Below are positions 8,085-15,953 of a stretch of DNA of 64,000 bases, in pieces. The notes beneath the pieces are model-generated. The model saw only the letters and a program-made list of their open reading frames with translations. It did not search any database and was not told the origin of the DNA. The first letter of the stretch is position 1. Every line of letters begins with the position of its first letter. The stretch comes from JAFMPW01 sp041743085 (GTDB lineage: Bacteria; Bacteroidota; Bacteroidia; Flavobacteriales; Flavobacteriaceae): positions 176,086 to 240,085 of the forward strand of contig JBGTNL010000038.1 in assembly GCA_041743085.1 (NCBI GenBank), written 5' to 3'. A program made the translations under genes and the position numbers.

Positions 8085-9326
8085 ATGAAACCTTCGGATT
8101 TATTGAACATTGTTAAGACTTTTGGTGACCCCGTATATGTTTACGACTCGGAAAAAATTATTTCTCAGTTTAATCGACTTACCAACGCCTTCGACAATGT
8201 AAAGAAATTAAAATTGAATTATGCCGCCAAGGCACTATCCAATATTACCATCCTACGCCTTCTGAATAGTCTGGGTAGCGGCCTGGACACTGTATCTATC
8301 CAGGAAGTGCAGCTGGGTTTAATGGCGGGATTTAAACCGGAGGACATCATTTTTACGCCTAACGGGGTTTCTTTGGAGGAAATTGAAGAAGCATCCGCAC
8401 TGGGCGTTCGCATCAATATCGACAACTTGTCGATCTTGGAACAGTTTGGCAGCAAGCACGACGACATCCCCGTTTGTATCCGTATTAATCCCCATGTGAT
8501 GGCCGGTGGAAATTCCAAGATTTCCGTAGGACATATCGACTCCAAGTTTGGGATCAGCATTCATCAGATCCCCCACCTGCTTCGGATCGTTGAACTTACT
8601 AAAATGCGCATCAATGGAATACATATGCATACCGGTAGTGATATTCTGGACATAGATGTGTTTCTGTATGCCTCCGAAATTCTGTTCGAGACCGCAAAAA
8701 ATTTTAAAAACCTGGAATTTATCGACTTTGGAAGTGGATTTAAAGTGCCCTACAAGGAAGGCGATATCCAAACCAATATTGAGGAATTAGGTCAGAAACT
8801 CAGTGGACGCTTTAATGACTTCTGTAAGGAATATGGCAGGGAGCTTACCCTGGCCTTTGAACCCGGCAAATTTTTGGTAAGTGAGGCGGGCCACTTCCTG
8901 GCCAAAGTAAATGTGGTAAAACAAACTACTTCCACCGTATTTGCCAGCGTAGATACCGGCTTTAACCATTTGATAAGGCCCATGTTATACGGAGCCAACC
9001 ATCAGATCGCCAACATTTCCAATCCTGAGGGAAGAGAGCGGTATTATTCGGTTGTTGGCTATATATGTGAAACGGATACCTTTGGAAACAACCGGAGGAT
9101 CAATGAAATAAGCGAAGGGGATATTCTTTGTTTTAAAAATGCCGGAGCCTATTGCTTTACAATGGCAAGCAACTACAATTCCAGGTATCGCCCACCAGAA
9201 GTGCTTTGGCACAAGGGAGAGGCAGTCCTGATCAGGAAGCGCGAATCTTTTGATGACCTTATCAAAAATCAGGTCGACGCCAAGGAACTTTTCATTGCCA
9301 AAGGCAAAAAACTCGCTGTAAAATAG
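8085..9326 (+). CDS. lysA: Diaminopimelate decarboxylase
   Basis: 413 residues; PLP enzyme making L-lysine from meso-diaminopimelate. Start chosen at MKPSDLLNIVKTFG, directly before the conserved DPVYVYDSEKI; the open frame reaches back to 8004 but those residues have no family likeness. The PLP-binding Lys is in LNYAAKALSN (about residues 43-52); HMHTGSD holds the His stacking on PLP; EPGKFLV and the C-terminal GAYCFTMASNYN complete the alanine-racemase-type barrel and the second domain. Family length is about 400-420. Monocistronic by context: an opposite-strand gene upstream, 189 bp non-coding downstream. Confidence 0.96.
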   Translation: MKPSDLLNIVKTFGDPVYVYDSEKIISQFNRLTNAFDNVKKLKLNYAAKALSNITILRLLNSLGSGLDTVSIQEVQLGLMAGFKPEDIIFTPNGVSLEEIEEASALGVRINIDNLSILEQFGSKHDDIPVCIRINPHVMAGGNSKISVGHIDSKFGISIHQIPHLLRIVELTKMRINGIHMHTGSDILDIDVFLYASEILFETAKNFKNLEFIDFGSGFKVPYKEGDIQTNIEELGQKLSGRFNDFCKEYGRELTLAFEPGKFLVSEAGHFLAKVNVVKQTTSTVFASVDTGFNHLIRPMLYGANHQIANISNPEGRERYYSVVGYICETDTFGNNRRINEISEGDILCFKNAGAYCFTMASNYNSRYRPPEVLWHKGEAVLIRKRESFDDLIKNQVDAKELFIAKGKKLAVK

Positions 9327-9471
9327 CTGATGCCCCGGATATCTTTACCGCTGCCAGGAGCCCTATTTCCGGCGACGGTCACACTACCTTCGGTTCCCTG
9401 CCGGAGGCCTCAAACTTGCCATTATTGCCGGAACTTCTTTGCTTTTCAAAATATTTCTATCAATTTTTCGT

Positions 9472-9479
9472 TAGTTTTG
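9472..9479 (+). promoter_or_regulatory. Putative -7 box of the thioredoxin-like gene
   Basis: TAGTTTTG fits TAnnTTTG and lies 36 bp before the start codon at 9516. Confidence 0.4.
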
Positions 9480-9515
9480 GTATGGTAATTGAACTAATTC
9501 CCCAAAAAAATCGCA

Positions 9516-10049
9516 ATGAAAACCGGCATTCTACATAGCTCAAAATACGGACTCCCGTTATTTATGGTCCTTTTCACCTTTGTAGTATCTGCACAGGAAG
9601 TAAATTGGATGAGCTGGGATGAGGCGGCAATGCTTGTGGAAAAAGAAAAAAATCCCAAGAAAATCTTCGTTGATGTATACACCGACTGGTGTGGCTGGTG
9701 CAAAAAAATGGACAAAGATACGTTTCAGAATGCGGAAGTTGCCAAATATATGACGGACAACTTCTACATGGTCAAAATGGACGGAGAAGGCAAAGAACCG
9801 ATTGAATATAAAGGAAAAACCTTCAAGTACGTGCCTTCCGGCAGGAGGGGCTATCACGAACTGGCGGCCGCTTTATTACAGGGAAAGTTAAGCTATCCTA
9901 CTGTGGTCTTTTTGGATGAAAAAATGAATATGTTATCCCCTGTCCCGGGTTATCAAAAACCGAAACCCTTTCTGAATATCGCCAGGTATTTTGGAGATGA
10001 TATTTACAAGGAAAAAGACTGGAAGACCTATAGCGGGCAGGGCAAGTAG
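9516..10049 (+). CDS. Exported thioredoxin-fold protein (CGWC)
   Basis: 177 residues with an N-terminal signal segment (LPLFMVLFTFVVSAQ, cleavage about residue 27). The thioredoxin-like core has YTDWCGWCKKMDKDTF with the active-site CGWC at about residues 67-70, and a cis-Pro loop in LSYPTVVFLDE. It resembles the thioredoxin_7/DUF255-type proteins, likely a periplasmic thiol-disulfide reductase or reductant carrier. An acidic linker (KMDGEGKEPIEYKG) separates the active site from a YHELAAALLQG helix. No DsbD-like partner is nearby. Start ATG is well supported by the signal peptide. Confidence 0.88.
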   Translation: MKTGILHSSKYGLPLFMVLFTFVVSAQEVNWMSWDEAAMLVEKEKNPKKIFVDVYTDWCGWCKKMDKDTFQNAEVAKYMTDNFYMVKMDGEGKEPIEYKGKTFKYVPSGRRGYHELAAALLQGKLSYPTVVFLDEKMNMLSPVPGYQKPKPFLNIARYFGDDIYKEKDWKTYSGQGK

Positions 10050-10178
10050 TTCCCGTTTTCAGATTTGAAGTTTCAAGTTCCCGCTTGGTTTATGAACTTT
10101 GGACAACGGGCATCCACCATAGGGCTCGAAGCCTGAAAAATACAATCGGTTGTTCCTACTTACTTACAGTTTGGTATT

Positions 10179-10702
10179 TTAATTTTTAGCAAACTTTTGC
10201 GCACAACCCTCAATACACTGGTAAGATAAGATCAGGAAAGAATCATTAAGCGTTATGTAGATCTTATACTGCCCATAGTCACAATTTTCGGGACTTGGAT
10301 AATTCTCAAATAAAAAATTTCTTGAAAGTTTACCCGCCTCTGGCGGGCGACTATCCCTGCCTGCCGCCTTTAGGCAGGGTTTCAACTAACGAATGGGACC
10401 AATGAAAAATCAGTGAGCTCCTCTCCAATCACATAGGTACAGGTGGTCACAGAGCCTGTATCGGGGTCTATATCGCAAAGGCTGCCATTGGCCATATAAG
10501 TTTCGTCCTTCAAAAATTCAATGGTTTTGCTGCTCTTTACAGGAACGAAGTCACAGCTTCCGTCACCGGGGTCGAGATACTGCGCTACCAGTTTCCAGGT
10601 TCCCGCAAGCTCCGGAATTTCCGTAGGTTCATTAACCTCCTGGTCCTCGGAGCAATTCAACAATAAGGCTATTGCAAGTAGTATGGCCAGATTCTTTATC
10701 AT
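10179..10702 (-). pseudogene. Lipocalin-like lipoprotein gene split by a repeat element
   Basis: The 5' part (from 10702) encodes a lipoprotein signal (ILLAIALLLNCSED, lipobox LLNC) and a lipocalin-like start (IPELAGTWKLVAQYLDPGD). After ...GEELTDF the frame runs into repeat sequence and stops at 10382 with FSLVPFVS. The 3' part continues beyond the element in another frame: ENYPSPENCDYGQYKI, then LSYQCIEGCAQKFAKN and a stop at 10179. Removing about 98 bp (10308-10405) joins ...LTDF to ENYPSP... in frame and gives a normal protein of about 140 residues. Thus a once intact lipocalin-type lipoprotein was broken by a repeat insertion. The ends share only short A-rich direct repeats, so the insertion mechanism is open. 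Confidence 0.8.
10307..10407. repeat. Dispersed repeat (unit D plus unit B tail) inserted in a gene
   Basis: 10307-10364 matches 5803-5860 (57 of 58), and 10356-10407 matches 5499-5550 (51 of 52). It has two palindromic parts, CCCGCCTCTGGCGGG and CCTGCCGCCTTTAGGCAGG, so it could fold into a two-hairpin RNA or DNA structure. It interrupts the lipocalin-like gene, which shows it is or was mobile. Confidence 0.85.
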
Positions 10703-10783
10703 GATGTTCTATTTCATAACAGATGGAAATAGGGGCAGGTAGCCTCAAAGCTCCGAGGTGGATAAAAAAATACGCAACAAAAG

Positions 10784-11908
10784 TTAATGTTCAAGTGGAA
10801 CGGTCTTTTCGGTCATGGCACTTTTTCTGGCAGCCTCCAGAATTTCCATCACTATCATATTGTTTTCCAGTGAATACGGATCATACGGTGGTAGCGTAAG
10901 TTTATTTTTTAGTACAGCGGCCAACAAAGAAAATGGATCGTCGTAAGGGGTTTTTCGTTCTTCCAGTTGCATCGATTCCTCTTCGAAACCGTCATAGCCT
11001 TCAGAAAGCCGTACCCGTAAATTATTGCGATCATCAGCGTAGATTGCACCTTTTTCTCCATATACCTCCATATCCTTTCTTCCGATTGGCCAGTTCCAGG
11101 AAGCCTGAACAATGGCGTTGGCCCTATCGTATTTGAGAATTATTGTTGCGTCGTCATCTACCTTTGGGTTGTTTTCAGGCTGCAATTGTTGTGTAACCGC
11201 GGTCACCGAAACAGGTTTTTTTCCATCCATGAGCCATGTCATAAGATTGGCCCCATAACATCCGAAATCCATTATGGCTCCGCCTCCGTTAAGTACAGGA
11301 TCTGTAAGCCAATCTAAAAATTCCTTGTTGACACCAATTTTTTTCGGGCCTTTATGTCCGTCGCGAATAACCACCTTCCGCAGCTCCCCTATCTTCCCCT
11401 CTTTAAGAAGATCATACGCCTTTTTATTTGTGGGGTACCAACTTGTTTCATAGTTTGTAAGCAATTGAATATTGTGTTTTTTGGCTAGGAATTCCATTTG
11501 TTTCGCATGCTCCAGGCTAACAGCCAGGGGTTTTTCGACCATTACATGAATACCTTTCGGAGCACAAACTTCCACAACGGCCAAATGATCATAAATTGAA
11601 CCGAAAGCTGCGACAGCTTCAGGTTTTGTCGCCGTGATCATTTCTTCCAGCGTGGTATAGACCATGCTCATTGAAAAGCGATGCTGATCGGAATATCTTT
11701 TGGCAAGATCCTTATCAGGCTCTACAATACCCACCAGTTCAATATCCTCAAAAGTTTCCCTGCCCAGTATCCAGTTAACATGGGAATGTGTGAGGCCGGC
11801 TACCCCCAGCCGTATGGGTTCATTCTGAGCAAAGAGCCCAAAAGGTATGGTAAGCATAAGAAGAAATGGAAAAAAGATCAGGACTTTTATGACGGATTTT
11901 TGAAACAT
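10784..11908 (-). CDS. Exported Gfo/Idh/MocA-family oxidoreductase
   Basis: 374 residues starting at the ATG of MFQKSVIKVLIFFPFLL; one codon upstream is a TTG that is a less likely start. A signal peptide (cleavage near LFAQNE) precedes a Rossmann domain (IRLGVAGLTHSHVNW, then VGIVEPDKDLAKRY) with the family EKPLA motif (VMVEKPLAVSLEHA, about residues 130-143). The second domain carries GGAIMDFGCYGANLMTWLMDG. Probably an NAD(P)-dependent sugar or inositol oxidoreductase acting in the periplasm with a bound cofactor, as seen for other exported members; the substrate is unknown. Next to it, also on the minus strand, is an MDR dehydrogenase, 53 bp upstream. Confidence 0.88.
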   Translation of the reverse strand: MFQKSVIKVLIFFPFLLMLTIPFGLFAQNEPIRLGVAGLTHSHVNWILGRETFEDIELVGIVEPDKDLAKRYSDQHRFSMSMVYTTLEEMITATKPEAVAAFGSIYDHLAVVEVCAPKGIHVMVEKPLAVSLEHAKQMEFLAKKHNIQLLTNYETSWYPTNKKAYDLLKEGKIGELRKVVIRDGHKGPKKIGVNKEFLDWLTDPVLNGGGAIMDFGCYGANLMTWLMDGKKPVSVTAVTQQLQPENNPKVDDDATIILKYDRANAIVQASWNWPIGRKDMEVYGEKGAIYADDRNNLRVRLSEGYDGFEEESMQLEERKTPYDDPFSLLAAVLKNKLTLPPYDPYSLENNMIVMEILEAARKSAMTEKTVPLEH

Positions 11909-11960
11909 CAACTAAATGTAGGGGAAAAAATGCAGATCAGCTAGTAATCAGGAGTTGTCT

Positions 11961-12935
11961 TTAGGTATTGTCCTTTGCGATTTGAATAACAACATTTCCC
12001 GTTTTTTGACCTGTTTCAACGTACCGGAACGCATCGGCGATTTGTGTTAGGGGAAACGATCTGTCTATTACGGGCCTAAATTTTTTATTCTCTAAAAGGT
12101 CCCTGATAAAAAGCAAACTTCTCTTCGGATTCAGCGGGATAGGAAATTTAACCGTTTTACCCCCGAAGATCGGTGTTATAAGTGCCAAAAATGGATTTTG
12201 AGACATATATCCTAATTCTGAGGACATATAAACACCTTTTTTCTCCAAAAGAGGTTTACATTTCCAAAACGAACTTTTCCCAACGGTATCAAAAATAAAG
12301 CTGAATTTTTTGGCTGACTTTGTAAAGTCCTCTTTGGTATAATCTATTACCGCATCTGCTCCCAGGGATTGTATCAAAGCTATATTTTTAGTGTTGCATA
12401 CTGCCGTAACATCGGCACCCAGAGATTTCAACAATTGCAGCGCTGCGGAACCAATGGCCCCCGTGGCACCGTTGATCAGCACTTTCTGTCCCCTTTTAAC
12501 CGTAACCTTATTTATAAAGTTATAGGCATAATGCGCCCCTTCTGCACTGGCTGCCGCCTGCTCATGGGAAATGTTTCCAGGTATTATTATAAGTGCGTTA
12601 TTTTCTGGGATGGTGAGGTATTCGGCATGGGATTGTACCCCCTTATCATTAAAACCCCAGACCCTTTCGCCCACCTGGAAGGAATTTACTTTTTTCCCGG
12701 TAGCTTCAATGCTGCCCGCAAAGTCAGTCCCCAGGATAACTTTATTTGGTTTGATCAGACCGGTAAAGAACCTCATTATAAATGGTTTTGCCCGGAGCAT
12801 AGCACAATCTGTTCGATTAACCGTTGCCGCATATACCCTGACCAAAATTTCGCTGTCCCCGGGCACTGGTTTTTTTACTTCTGTGAGTTGAAGCACGTCG
12901 GGTGACCCATATTTAGTGTAAATACTTGCTTTCAT
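11961..12935 (-). CDS. Medium-chain dehydrogenase/reductase, quinone-oxidoreductase type
   Basis: 324 residues. Start set at MKASIYTKYGSPDVL, the common family N-terminus (an in-frame Met six codons upstream is not needed). GroES-like domain first, then the Rossmann fold with KVLINGATGAIGSAALQLLK (about residues 140-160) and TAVCNTKNIALIQSLGADAVIDY. The structural-zinc Cys cluster of alcohol dehydrogenases is absent, so it is a zinc-independent member, most likely NADPH-dependent quinone or enone reductase. Substrate not inferable. It may share transcripts with the downstream Gfo/Idh/MocA gene. Confidence 0.88.
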   Translation of the reverse strand: MKASIYTKYGSPDVLQLTEVKKPVPGDSEILVRVYAATVNRTDCAMLRAKPFIMRFFTGLIKPNKVILGTDFAGSIEATGKKVNSFQVGERVWGFNDKGVQSHAEYLTIPENNALIIIPGNISHEQAAASAEGAHYAYNFINKVTVKRGQKVLINGATGAIGSAALQLLKSLGADVTAVCNTKNIALIQSLGADAVIDYTKEDFTKSAKKFSFIFDTVGKSSFWKCKPLLEKKGVYMSSELGYMSQNPFLALITPIFGGKTVKFPIPLNPKRSLLFIRDLLENKKFRPVIDRSFPLTQIADAFRYVETGQKTGNVVIQIAKDNT

Positions 12936-13031
12936 CTTACAAATCGTTATCAACAGGACGCATAATGTGCGTATGTGTTACATCCATATTGAAAAGAATT
13001 GGGCAGGAGCTGCGACTGGAGCTGTTCGCTA

Positions 13032-13355
13032 TCAAAACCCTTCGGGTATTCCGCATCGCCCTGTGGTGACAGTTTGAAACATATACAGGTGCTTGCGTTC
13101 ATATAAGCCGGTCATGATGCTGGCCCGGCTGGCGGCGCAGATGGGTGTGCTTACAAATGCATTTTTAAACCATGTGCCTTCTTTCGCCAGTTTATCCATC
13201 TCCGGCGTACGGATAATGGTATTGCCGGAATAACCAAGCGCATCCCAGCGTTGGTCATCGGTAAGGATAAAAATGATATTTGGTTGGGTGTTTTGGGCGA
13301 CTAATATCCGCGCAAGTCCGACTAAGAAAAGGAATAAGACAGTTCTTTTGTTCAT
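13032..13355 (-). pseudogene. Sulfatase, N-terminal fragment
   Basis: Signal peptide (MNKRTVLFLFLVGLARIL) followed by a clear type I sulfatase start: PNIIFILTDDQRWDALGYSG with the metal-binding Asp pair, and PICAASRASIMTGLYERK carrying the C-x-A-S-R formylglycine site. After YERKH (residue about 88) the likeness ends abruptly with a 19-residue foreign tail and a stop; a whole sulfatase is about 450-550 residues. No C-terminal part is found downstream, so this is a truncated remnant. The sequence after the break (about 12985-13090) looks non-coding; I found no second copy of it in this window. Confidence 0.8.
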
Positions 13356-13495
13356 TTGTATTACAGGATTACCTCCATGGGATAGTTCAACCTGCTGGAG
13401 GGCATTTTGCTTAGTTAGGTAATTTCGGGCAAATAGGGAGACCCTTTAAAGGTATAAATTTTGTTTGTTATGGTTGTATACTAATGTTCATCCGG

Positions 13496-14923
13496 CTATT
13501 TGATCTTTAAGGATTTCAGGACGCTTTTGGCGGCATAAAAACCGCACATTCCATGCACCCCCCCGCCGGGAGGTGATGAAGCCGAACAAATAAAAACATC
13601 CGGATTGGGCGTACTGTATGGGTCAAAACGCGCTACGGGTCGGGCAAACAACTGGAAAATATCCGTGGCACCTCCCGATATGGCACCTCCTACATAATTA
13701 GGATTATAGCGATAAAGCTCGGTTGTCGTCATGGTGTGCCTTGCCAGAATAATATCATGGAATCCCGGTGCAAACCGCTCAATTTGGTTTTCAATACGTA
13801 GTCTCATATCCACATTGGATCCGCTGGGGACATGGCAATAGGCCCAGGCAGTATGTTTTCCTTCTGGTGCCCTCGTTTTGTCGAACAGACTTTGCTGGCA
13901 CAGGATCACAAAAGGTTTTTCGCTGTGCCTGCCTTCCCATGCTTCTTTTTCGCTCTTTGCAATATCTCGTAAACTACCACCTATATGGACTGTTGAGGCC
14001 TTTAAACACTGAGGATCACGCCAGGGTATTGGGGCATCCAGTGCATAATCGATCTTAAAAACGCCTGGTCCGAAGCGGTACTTTTTCAATCTTTTCAAAT
14101 ATGATTGGGGCAATTTATCCTTTGCAATAGTTGCCAATTGTACCGTGTCCGTGTCAAAAATATACTTCTTTGCCTCTGGCAATTGCCTGTAATCGTTAAT
14201 TTTGGAAGAAAGCATAAATTCACCTCCCAAACTCTTAAAATAACCTGCCAACGACCTTGCAATATTATGGGAACCGCCCTTGGGAACCGGCCAATTTTCA
14301 ACATGGGCGGTGACTAAAAAAAGCAAACCGATCGCGGTCGTAAAAAATTTATCAAAAGGCAAAACGCTATGTGCGGCACACCCGGCAAAAAGGGATTTCG
14401 CCCTCTCGCCCTTAAAGGCGTGCTTTGCGTAAAACGAAGCCGGTTGAAAGGCTTTTACACCAAACTTCATCATTAAAGATGTGTCCTTCGGAAAGCGGAG
14501 GGGTCCCAGGGTATCAGCCAATAAATTTTCTGCCTTTGCCGTAAATGGCGTAATCATTCTCTTATAATTCCCCGCATCAATCCCCAAAGCCTGAGCTGTC
14601 TCGTCAATAGATTTTGATAAAACGACAGCACCTTGGTTATCCAGGGGATGCGCGACGGATGCTTCGGGAATGAGCCATTCCAAACCAAATTTTTCTAGGG
14701 GCAATGTTTTTAAATAGGGTGAGGAATACCCCAGCGGGTGTACGGCCGAGCAAACGTCATGATGAAATCCGGCAAGTGTGAGTTCAGCGGTTCTTGTTCC
14801 CCCGCCTATGGTATCAGCACCTTCCATGATCAATACTTTTAACCCTTTTTCAGCCAGAACAATTCCCGCACTAAGCCCGTTTGGCCCGGAACCAACAATC
14901 ACAATATCGTATTCTTCATTCAT
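13496..14923 (-). CDS. Phytoene-dehydrogenase-like / PYROXD2-like FAD oxidoreductase
   Basis: 475 residues. N-terminal FAD dinucleotide-binding motif IVIVGSGPNGLSAGIVLAEK with GADTIGGGTRT, typical of CrtI/PYROXD2 proteins; a C-terminal FAD-binding segment has FICSASSPPGGGVHGMCGFY. No carotenoid genes are nearby, so a carotenoid role is unlikely; the closest pattern is the PYROXD2-like branch of unknown substrate. No signal peptide. The start codon overlaps the last codons of the broken hydrolase upstream. It is intact among decayed neighbours. Confidence 0.88.
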   Translation of the reverse strand: MNEEYDIVIVGSGPNGLSAGIVLAEKGLKVLIMEGADTIGGGTRTAELTLAGFHHDVCSAVHPLGYSSPYLKTLPLEKFGLEWLIPEASVAHPLDNQGAVVLSKSIDETAQALGIDAGNYKRMITPFTAKAENLLADTLGPLRFPKDTSLMMKFGVKAFQPASFYAKHAFKGERAKSLFAGCAAHSVLPFDKFFTTAIGLLFLVTAHVENWPVPKGGSHNIARSLAGYFKSLGGEFMLSSKINDYRQLPEAKKYIFDTDTVQLATIAKDKLPQSYLKRLKKYRFGPGVFKIDYALDAPIPWRDPQCLKASTVHIGGSLRDIAKSEKEAWEGRHSEKPFVILCQQSLFDKTRAPEGKHTAWAYCHVPSGSNVDMRLRIENQIERFAPGFHDIILARHTMTTTELYRYNPNYVGGAISGGATDIFQLFARPVARFDPYSTPNPDVFICSASSPPGGGVHGMCGFYAAKSVLKSLKIK

Positions 14924-15542
14924 CTATAAGCAATAATTGTCCGGAATTCTTGGCATTTGTATACGGAGGCTCTCCTAACGTCTCAAGTGTTCCCATAGCG
15001 TCTTCATCTCCTGCGATTTTGGTCATTTTATAAACTTTTTGGTAAGCAGCTTTAATGTTCTCCGAAAAGCGTATAAACTGAGCGTGTCCTATATAAGCAT
15101 GAAAAAGGTCCGGACGGTTCAACGCCATTTTTATTCCGTAAGTTCAATTCCATCATCAGTTATCTGCTTAACCGTTAAAGGGTTTTCTATCCAATACGCC
15201 TCGTTTACGACTGCAGGTGCGTTACGCCCAAAAGTCCTTCCTGCTCCTCTTTGATCCCAGTGAACCAAAATAAAATCCTTTCTCCAATGCCAATAAATAG
15301 TGTCATCATACTGACTCATCATACTGACTCATCATACTGCCCGGACCTCCATGTAGAAATAAAATTACGGGTTTTAAAATATCTTCCCCTTTTATGGTTA
15401 TCCACTGTTCGATATTTCCGATAGGAATATACTTTTCTTCATTTATAGGTGTACCTTGGGCGTTCGTTGTTAAGAACAACATATAGAGAATAAGGCAAAC
15501 TAAGAACGATAATCGCATTTGGTTCTTAATTAGGTTGATCAT
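14916..15542 (-). pseudogene. Alpha/beta hydrolase (proline iminopeptidase-like), degenerate
   Basis: Three fragments in order on the minus strand. (1) From 15542: signal peptide, then ILFLHGGPGSMMSQYDES and a stop. (2) About 15322-15131: MMSQYDDTIYWHWRKDFILV, WDQRGAGRTFGRNAP, ending ITDDGIELTE. (3) About 15128-14916: ALNRPDLFHAYIGHAQ ... GEPPYTNAKNSGQLL. HGGPG and WDQRGAG are hallmarks of the proline-iminopeptidase family. The first break is caused by three tandem copies of a 13-bp word (15303-15340). Between fragments 2 and 3 about 25 residues with the G-x-S-x-G nucleophile are missing, and the C-terminal lid and catalytic His are gone. Confidence 0.85.
15303..15340. repeat. 13-bp tandem repeat, three copies
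   Basis: TCATCATACTGAC at 15303-15315 and 15316-15328, and TCATCATACTGC at 15329-15340. Because 13 is not a multiple of three, expansion shifts the frame of the hydrolase gene. Looks like a slipped-strand event. Confidence 0.9.
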
Positions 15543-15953
15543 AAATCTTACTTCATTACAACGGTTAACTCTTCAATTTGTAACAATCGTGGCTTGTCAT
15601 TTGGCTGTAGTGATCAAGCATGAGGTCAGCGAGGCATACGGAACCATTTACCAACTTCTGGCATACAAATTTAAAAAAAGAAAATGTTATTTAAATCTAT
15701 TCTTTTGGGCCACATCTACTTTGCGCAACAAAGATTGGTTAATCAATTTTACTCATATAGGACATTCAAATTTTCCAGGTTAGAAACAGACCAAATGGAA
15801 CGCTCCAAACTATTCGAAAGGCAAACATTACCTACATTATGATAAGACTATCGTCCTGTTAGGATTAGAATTTTTCTTTGGTTATCTCAAGATCAGACTC
15901 TAACTTGCGGATAGCTGTCCATGGACAAAGGGCTGCTGCATAGGAGCGACAAT
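15543..15953. other. Non-coding stretch before the DUF4062 gene
   Basis: About 410 bp, A+T-rich, with no convincing gene; an 82-codon frame at 15535-15783 lacks family features. The promoter of the DUF4062 gene should be near the right end, where TAGGAGCG (15941-15948) precedes the start codon. Confidence 0.5.

Noticed and set aside
15535..15783. 82-codon frame between the broken hydrolase and the DUF4062 gene
   Set aside because: No recognisable domain, A+T-rich region and overlaps the start of the hydrolase pseudogene.
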